Source of the DNA: Clavelina lepadiformis
Lineage: Eukaryota > Chordata > Ascidiacea > Aplousobranchia > Clavelinidae
Direction of reading: 5' to 3'
DNA length: 64,000 bases
NCBI RefSeq assembly: GCF_947623445.1
Contig: NC_135243.1
Span: forward strand, 24,932,479-24,996,478
Shown piece after piece: positions 57,713 through 64,000 of the stretch; within the stretch, counting starts at the first letter, position 1, and every line of letters starts with the position of its first letter. Under the pieces are notes generated by a model that had not been told where the DNA came from, did not search any database, and saw nothing but the letters and a program-made list of their open reading frames with translations. The position numbers and the translations under genes were made by a program.

Positions 57713-58333
57713 ATGGCCGGGGGAAGGAAAGTGAGTTTTGTACAACAAGTTCGACATTTACTTGCCCGGAAGAAGCCGCCGTACAAGCACATTGTGCAAA
57801 TTGGGGACCCGGTTTTAAGAAAGAAGTGCAAAGAAATCCCAAGAAATGAAATTTTAAAGCCAACCAATCAACATCTTATATCTGAACTGGTGAAGATGAT
57901 GAGGTCGCGGCGCTTGTACAGCCTCTCAGCCCCTCAAATTGGAGTTCCGCTTAAAATTTTTGTTGCAGAATTGACTGACTTGAAATTGCACTCAAATGCA
58001 CCTGAAAAAATATCCATGGAAACATTCCCATTAAAAATTTTTATAAATCCTCGAATGGAAGTGATTGACGATAAAGTTTGCGTTGAGTTAGAATCCTGCC
58101 ACAGCCTACACAGCTACTCCGCACAAGTTCCCAGGTTTAAGTCTGTCCATGTTCGAGGATTCGACAAACATGGCGAGGCCATCGAGTGGTTGGCATCTGG
58201 TTGGTCGGCAAGGGTGATTCAGCACGAATACGACCACATGGACGGGATTATGTACATCGATAAAATGAACACAAAAACTTTTTCTGACATTAACTGGCAG
58301 CTGTATAACTACCAAGGGAAGTTGCACTGGTGA
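57713..58333 (+). CDS. PDF: Peptide deformylase, mitochondrial type, 206 aa, intronless
   Basis: PDF removes the formyl group from N-terminal formyl-methionine of newly made mitochondrial proteins, using a metal held by one Cys and two His. The single exon starts MAGGRKVSFVQQVRHLLARK, basic and without acidic residues, as expected of a mitochondrial presequence. Motif I reads SLSAPQIGVP (usually GLSAPQ, so Gly to Ser). Motif II is ESCHS (human EGCES), keeping the metal-binding Cys. Motif III is QHEYDHMDG, with both His and the catalytic Glu. The C-terminus IDKMNTKTFSDINW matches animal PDFs. All catalytic residues are present. It is convergent with TXNDC11, 300 bases away. Lack of introns could mean retroposition or simple intron loss. 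Confidence 0.93.
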   Translation: MAGGRKVSFVQQVRHLLARKKPPYKHIVQIGDPVLRKKCKEIPRNEILKPTNQHLISELVKMMRSRRLYSLSAPQIGVPLKIFVAELTDLKLHSNAPEKISMETFPLKIFINPRMEVIDDKVCVELESCHSLHSYSAQVPRFKSVHVRGFDKHGEAIEWLASGWSARVIQHEYDHMDGIMYIDKMNTKTFSDINWQLYNYQGKLHW

Positions 58334-58633
58334 CCCAACATCACAACATTGCTGAACACAGTTTATTGCACCGATGCGTTTTCAAAGGAAAAACAATTGC
58401 ACAATCTCACTCATTAAAGTTACTGCTTCGTATATTTTACATCAGCCTCTGGACCATCTTGGAAGCATTTGTTGTAACCACGGCAAGGAACTCTCAATCT
58501 TCAGCGTTCCTCGTTCCACTTCAATCCGAACGCAAACTTTAAAATTTAATTTATTAAAGTGTGCGCTGCTCATGTTGTATTGATGAAGAAAATAGAATCT
58601 TTTCATTCTTGACAAACAAGAATTTGTGAGTAG

Positions 58634-61302
58634 TTAGTAAAGTTCAGCCAACCTCTGTTCAACCCCTTTAATCTTGCAAACATCATATGACAATAAAATT
58701 CCACCGTCGCCCTTTTCCTGACAAACACTTAACAATATTCTGGCTTTTGTGCTCGGTGATGCGTGCCGAAGTAAAAATCCAATGAGATTTGAAAAGTTCA
58801 TTTGAGTAGATCGTGAAAAAACAACGCTGTTGACGGTCCTGTAAAATACCCGTTTTAAAACTAAATAAACTTTGCACAACAGGGACAACCCACCTGTTGC
58901 CTGGATAGAGGACGAGGGTGGGGTAGAAGGGGGAGGAGAAAGCGGCGGGCAGGTCAGAATTAACATCATCAGTGATGTCATAAAACGTAAGGCTTTGGAC
59001 GTCGCACATGGCTTGCTTGAAATTAAGCAGAGTGTGAGAATAAATTGAACATGCCCCACACCAATCAGCGTGGTAATAAACCAGTGCATCCTGAATATAA
59101 ATCTGTGTTGTTAGTGACAGTAAGTGATACAAGGAAACGACAATTCTTCAAAAGTTGAAGAAAATGAATTTACATTCTGGCTCTGAAGGACCAGTTCATC
59201 AAATTGTTGGGGAATTATCTGTTGAATTTGCAAACCATCGTCAAATTGCTCAATCTTTGAAGTTTCTCGAGTGTTTCCTCTCAAAATGCCGTCCGTGTAA
59301 TTCAAAATTGATTGTTCTGTTAAAAAGTTAATTCTTCAACACATGAGGCAGCGCTGCAACAAATTTAAATCTTACCTAAGTTTGCGGAAGGGAGAACAAT
59401 TATCTCCTCATTCTGCACAAGAGCCACCTGGTGGGCACTTTTCAGGCCTAAACTCTCCGCAAGGTCACTTCCGGTGTCGAAGTCAATCACAACAAAGTTC
59501 AAGGTTCGGTTCGTCTGATGCTTCAGACAATTCAAACGTTTGTGATGTAATAAATGATTGCTGCTATGCCACGCTGCATCGTGATTAGTTGGATCACAAC
59601 TGACACTGAGTCGTGACCTGTTAGGGTCATACAAAGGTCGTAGTTCAATATTTGACCACCGACCCCAATCGAGTTTGTTGAAAAGTTTTTGGACAAGAAT
59701 ATTTTTCATCTTGAAACTACTACTCTCATTATATCCACTCAGAGCCAGGCTGCTTATATAGCAGACGCTACAGTGAGTTGCATGAACGGGTGTGACACAG
59801 GACTGCTGATTGAGAACGCATTGCCGGTTGTATCGAATGGCAATTTCTTCCATCTGCAGACATATTGCTCAGATACAACGTTATCACTTAAAATGCCACC
59901 ACGACTCACCAAGCCTGTGTCAAGTTCCTCAAACGTTGAAATTAAGCTTGGTCCATCTTTCAAAATTTTGTGAATTTTATTGCACTTTTCCCCAGTCAGT
60001 ATCAACCTATGAAGAACCTGCGTACATGGATAGAACACGGTACGGATTTTTTTTAGAAATCATGAATTTCCATAGAAATCTTGCCACGATACCTGCTTGT
60101 TAAAGGAAATCCACTGAATAACATCATCCAGTGAACTATTCATTGAAAACTTGAATTGTTTCGAGGCATAGAAATCACTCTGACTTCGATCAAACAATTT
60201 TAATTCATGGCGACGTAGTTCAAATCTACTCGACAATTCCTGACTCAGCACAAATCCAAAATCAGTGGGAAATTGAAAATCTAAAAGAATGTTACAAAAC
60301 GATTCAATCCCTCTTCTAAGTCGATAGCGAGTTGAACAGCTTACTTGTTTCCAACATCTTGAGAGCCAGACGATTGTATTGGACGAAAACTTTCTTTGAA
60401 AATGCGCCTGCAAATGACGTCAGTATGGACACCTGGAATTAATAAGCCAAAGTTGCAGGAAGTGTTGTCATGCTTGATTAATCAAGCATATCCGTACTTG
60501 GTGTCCCTTTATGAAGTCATCAACAGACTGACTATCTCCAAGATATGTTGTAGGGTTGAGAACTTTTTCTAAAAACTTTCGGTAATATTTCCTCAAATGC
60601 GGCCCTTTATAGTGAATAGGGAATTTCAAACTGAAAAAAAATCAATTTGGAAGATTTTAGATGAACTGGACCTGCATCAAGCAGCACTTTTGAAAACAGG
60701 AGAAAAGATGCTGGTTCTGCTTCATGCAGAGAAACAACACAAACAAGATTCTTACATTTTATGATGGAGGCGGATTTGTGGAAAACTTTCCACTTTGAAA
60801 TTCCCTTTGCAATCGCCACCGTCCCACCAGCAATTTATCGCAACGAATGAAACCTGCAATTTCCACAGATGCACTTCACGAAAATGCTCCATTAAGCACA
60901 CGATGTCTCACCTGCTGGTGGAAGTGAAGAGCAATATCAGAAAAATGTCTTGCAGCGGTTGACGATTCTAAGTCCCACGGTGCGTAATATAACACAAACG
61001 ATATTTCGGAAAGATTAAGAATGACGTCGCGTTTGGATAAAGCCCCATAGAATATGTTGGTGACATGATGGCTGGAATTGAAGAACATCTTCGGTTGTGC
61101 AGCTTTCCTTGTTTTCACGGCACCATTAGCACTAGAGGGCAGTAGGTAGTCACTTTTTACAGTCATTCTTGAGTAGAGCGTCATGACAAAATATTTGCTC
61201 AAATACTTACCCCTCCCACAACTGGATGGCGAGAGAAAACAAGGCCGTGAGGCAAATCAAGATTTCAGGTCTCTTAATCATAATTAGAAGAATACGTCGC
61301 AT
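58634..61302 (-). CDS. TXNDC11: TXNDC11, thioredoxin domain-containing protein 11
   Basis: TXNDC11 is an ER membrane-linked PDI-like protein that partners EDEM2/3 in glycoprotein quality control and dual oxidase maturation. ATG 61302 starts a signal anchor (PEILICLTALFSLAIQLWEG). Minus-strand exons follow: about 61164-60913 (SEISFVLYYAPWDLESS, first Trx fold without CxxC), about 60830-60770 (INCWWDGGDCKGNFKVESFP), about 60350-60090, about 60000-59395 (ILKDGPSLIS, CLKHQTNRTLNFVVIDFD), about 59310-59175, and a last Trx domain at 59094-58910 (DALVYYHADWCGACSIYSHT) with CGAC in the active site. The final exon reads TVNSVVFSRSTQMNFSNLIG and ends RLAELY at TAA 58634. The coiled-coil tail of the human protein is missing. 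Some middle exon limits are approximate. Confidence 0.88.
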
Positions 61303-61524
61303 AAAAAGCAACCAGCCCATCACCAATTAAAAGTGAATACTTCCAACATCTTGTGCAAAGCTTCAGAATTTCGCAGCACCAGGCAACAAACAAATGAAAA
61401 CTTTAAGACATGAACCTGAAAAATGGCGGAGTATAAACAATGTCGCTGACTACAGTCCAGACTAGAAAGTACAATAGTTCTCGACGAAAAATTGTTTGTG
61501 CAAACACGAGAATTTTGACCTCAT

Positions 61525-61665
61525 GGAGTGCATTGAAGTCTCAATTCTTTTGTCATAAAATGTAGTTCAAACACTCGATGGCGTGAACTGAAGCCTCTTG
61601 AAATTCTCCATTCGTTATAAATTGGCGTGAAGGTAAAAAGTTTTGCGTGCACGTTGATGAATCCA
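61525..61665. repeat. Partial copy of the long-arm MITE
   Basis: Contains GAGTGCATTGAAGTCTCAAT and, further on, GAACTGAAGCCTCTTGAAAT, then TATAAATTGGCGTGAAGGTA and GCACGTTG, in the order seen in 38449-38570 (TATAAATTAGTGTGAAGATA, GCACGTTG). Confidence 0.55.
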
Positions 61666-62239
61666 TGGTTATAGGTTTACTTCAATCAAAGGTTACAAGT
61701 ACCAGTATAATGTAAATAATTCCAGATTTAAGTTTAAGACAAATTATTAATCTTGAAGCTAGGGCCTCTAGGCCATTTAAAAAAAGGCAATCTACTTGGC
61801 CTAACCCTGACTGCATAGTATGGCCCTTTTCAGTATGATCTTGCCAAACAACCAAAATTGAAAAGTGCGGGTGTGGAAAAATGTTTGGACGCACTTGAAG
61901 TGTGGTCTTAGGTGTGTAGTTACAAAGTAGCCTAATATACACAGTTTGACTCTTTCAATCTTTAAATCAATTTAAACTTGAGTTTTTGAAGGTTTGTCTA
62001 AGTCATTAAGTGCAAAATTATGCATCTATAGTGCGCCGTTGTATAGCTCATGGAAAACAGTGTTGAGTGAGCCTACGCCAGACTACGCAGTCTGGCTACC
62101 AGCCCTTTGTTGCGTCACTTGATTTTCGCCATTGGCTGTGGGGAGCGACAAGTATGGTGCTAGTTTCGTTGTAGACAGGTCGAATAAATACGCTCACAAA
62201 CAAACAATGAACGGGAAAAAGTGGCAAAGCTCTGAGGGT

Positions 62240-62296
62240 TTAAAACATACGTGTCAAAATCCCCTGGTGCGATTGAGTTTGACACCCCTGGTCTAA
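62240..62296. repeat. Orphan hAT right end
   Basis: Ends GAGTTTGACACCCCTG, the inverse of the hAT-like CAGGGGTGTCAAACTC. No matching left end was found, so only a fragment remains. Confidence 0.5.
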
Positions 62297-62384
62297 AACG
62301 TGCAACGTGTGGTGCCACTGCTACAACGACGGCTACTATACCTAACATGGGCTTACGGCGTTTTTTTGGGTAGCGAGTCTAGCC

Positions 62385-62425
62385 TAGAAGTGCACAACCA
62401 GATGACGTTACAATTTGAGTAGCTG
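62385..62425 (+). repeat. Dispersed motif, copy 2
   Basis: GTGCACAACCAGATGACGTT then ACAATTTGAGTAGC; see 56940-56993. Confidence 0.55.
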
Positions 62426-64000
62426 GGGTCTAGTAAATACAAATGCATTAGACCCACTGAAATTGAACACCAATTTTTTGAGCAACAGTTTTGCCATGTC
62501 ACAATGCTCAGAACATGACGCCGGGTGTTTCGCAAGCAACGTCATCCCAACATCTGCAGCATACTAAATTGTGCGCTAACACAATTTTGTGCACCAATAC
62601 TTTTCTCAGCAAAGTTAATAAATTTCACAATCAATTTAGCTTATAAAAATGGAGCGTTTAATTTTCCGGATAAATTTACCTATCTGAAGCCTTTTAAATT
62701 TTAATTTGTTATTTTTCAAGTATTACTAGGACAAATTTTATTGACTAAAAATCTGCATAATATTTTACTTTAAAATTCATAAAAATTGACTTTGATGACC
62801 TAACAAAAGTTTTACTAAATATTTTGATTTTTCTTGAGTATTTTCATTTAGACGATCATTGAATTAACCAAACGTAAGTTTAAATTAAAGCATCTGAACG
62901 ATACTACGTCGCACTTCAAACAGTTTCACAAAAACAAAATTTGCCTCTAAAAGAAGTAAACTGTTCGCCTCCTCGTCGCATCTATTTGATTGCAAGACAG
63001 AATATACTTTCGGCGGACTTTGTTTGATTATTTCACCATAATTGTTTGATTGTGACAAGACGTAGCAACCTGTACTCAGCAAAAATAAGCTAAACATTTT
63101 TTTCCACCAGTGTTTTAACTTACCGTAGCCTAAATATTAAAAACATTAATTTTATTACCTAACGATAAAAAGTTGACTTTCTAACCAGGGTGTCGAACTG
63201 GAACTAAACCATTAAAGTTTTAAACCGACTTGATCGGCTGCTTTTTTCAAAACCGAACCGGTGTCGTGAGAAATACTGACTCCCCTTTGTGACGTAAAAA
63301 ATCATTCATTTAATACGCAATAAGCTCTATGCTCAAGTAGCCTCTGACGAAATTAGTTGTTGATTGACGCCTATGTCGCAATGATTGTTGATTGCCTCGT
63401 CGGTGGCTAATCAGGGCAAAATGAGCCAATCTTAGGAACAGTCTTAGTTTACCGGTGGATTATAATGTTTATTGCGCTTACACAAACCTACTGACTTCTG
63501 GAACAAAAGAACACGACCAGCAGCATATGTACAAGTTATATTTATCGACCCTCACGGAACCGCCCCCGAATAGTGTAATAATGTAATGAATAGTAGTAAT
63601 GATCACACTTAATGGTTCGGTTGTGCAATTAATGTCCACTCATAAATTGTCAGTCAGTCTTAAAACTCCTACTGCGACACCTCACCCTCTGCGTCGAACC
63701 TCTCTTCTCTGTGCGACACCTCGCTCTCTGGATAGCCTATAGCCTATTCGTCTACAGTCTACACTCTACAACATGGGCATTCATTGGACTTTGCCATCGT
63801 TGGTTCGCGTTTATACGAAAATCTTCTGATGACGAAGTACTGGTCACGTGATTCATAGGGTAACTTGTCACAAGGCTACAGAAATAACAAACAGAAATAG
63901 GCCAACACCTATGGCCTGTATACGATATTTTGTTTGCCAGTTTATATGTATTCGCAAAAGTTACGGTGTCATACTATTCAGCCACTAAATAGGGGCTCAT

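Larger units (their letters stand above)
61303..64000. other. Right end of window, no gene seen
   Basis: Contains the TXNDC11 promoter at its left edge, a partial copy of the peflin-intron MITE (61525-61665), a lone hAT end (62240-62296) and the dispersed motif copy at 62385-62425. The rest is AT-rich with no recognised exon, RNA or repeat. Confidence 0.4.

Noticed and set aside
1-64000. CRISPR arrays, operons, retroviral or LTR elements
   Set aside because: The tandem repeats have no spacer structure, the genes are spliced eukaryotic genes, and no gag, pol or env motif or paired LTR was recognised.

Overview
The window looks like nuclear DNA from an invertebrate chordate, most likely an ascidian tunicate (Ciona-like). 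The reasons are compact multi-exon genes with many short introns, clear orthologues of ciliary and vertebrate-type proteins (CFAP74, CFAP20DC, peflin, SIAE, TXNDC11), a CUB/ZP/EGF membrane protein, and AT-rich gaps full of small hAT-type elements. The assignment is an inference; no species-specific marker was found.

Layout, left to right. 1-1730 (+): 3' end of an unrecognised helical protein gene. 4228-7054: a complete-looking DNA transposon with an intact 568-residue ORF, inverted ends and a TAA duplication. 8190-17350 (+): CFAP74, an axonemal protein. 18361-21058 (+): a nine-exon LRR-Ig single-pass membrane protein. 23328-27797 (+): a CUB-CUB-ZP-EGF membrane protein with an apparent one-base frame break. 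28371-30485: two hAT-type elements. 30743-34533 (-): CFAP20DC. 37648-39855 (+): peflin (PEF1), 5' end not located. 40410-41252 (-): a small basic helical protein. 41797-42645 (-): a secreted stand-alone hemopexin-domain protein. 43957-50421 (-): sialate O-acetylesterase, with a 2.9 kb hAT transposon in one intron and a GC-AG intron near its 3' end. 50422-57712: gene-poor, with hAT derivatives and a 16-bp/144-bp minisatellite. 57713-58333 (+): intronless mitochondrial-type peptide deformylase. 58634-61302 (-): TXNDC11, tail to tail with PDF. 61303-64000: no gene seen.

Mobile DNA is almost entirely DNA transposons. Six hAT-type insertions keep exact 8-bp target duplications (29548-30477, 35066-35389, 37995-38320, 44972-45166, 46692-49562, 52227-53076). 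A seventh, at 46903-47321, is nested inside the autonomous copy and also has its own exact duplication. tRNA-like SINE pieces and several dispersed repeat pairs link distant parts of the window. No retroviral, LTR or Polinton-type element was recognised.

The genes do not form one pathway. Two (CFAP74, CFAP20DC) are ciliary and several others encode secretory or membrane proteins. The strongest unexplained genome-scale signal is the repeated CRE-like palindrome TGACGTCA, often followed by TAAT, found dozens of times in and between the exons of host genes and far less in repeat-rich gaps.
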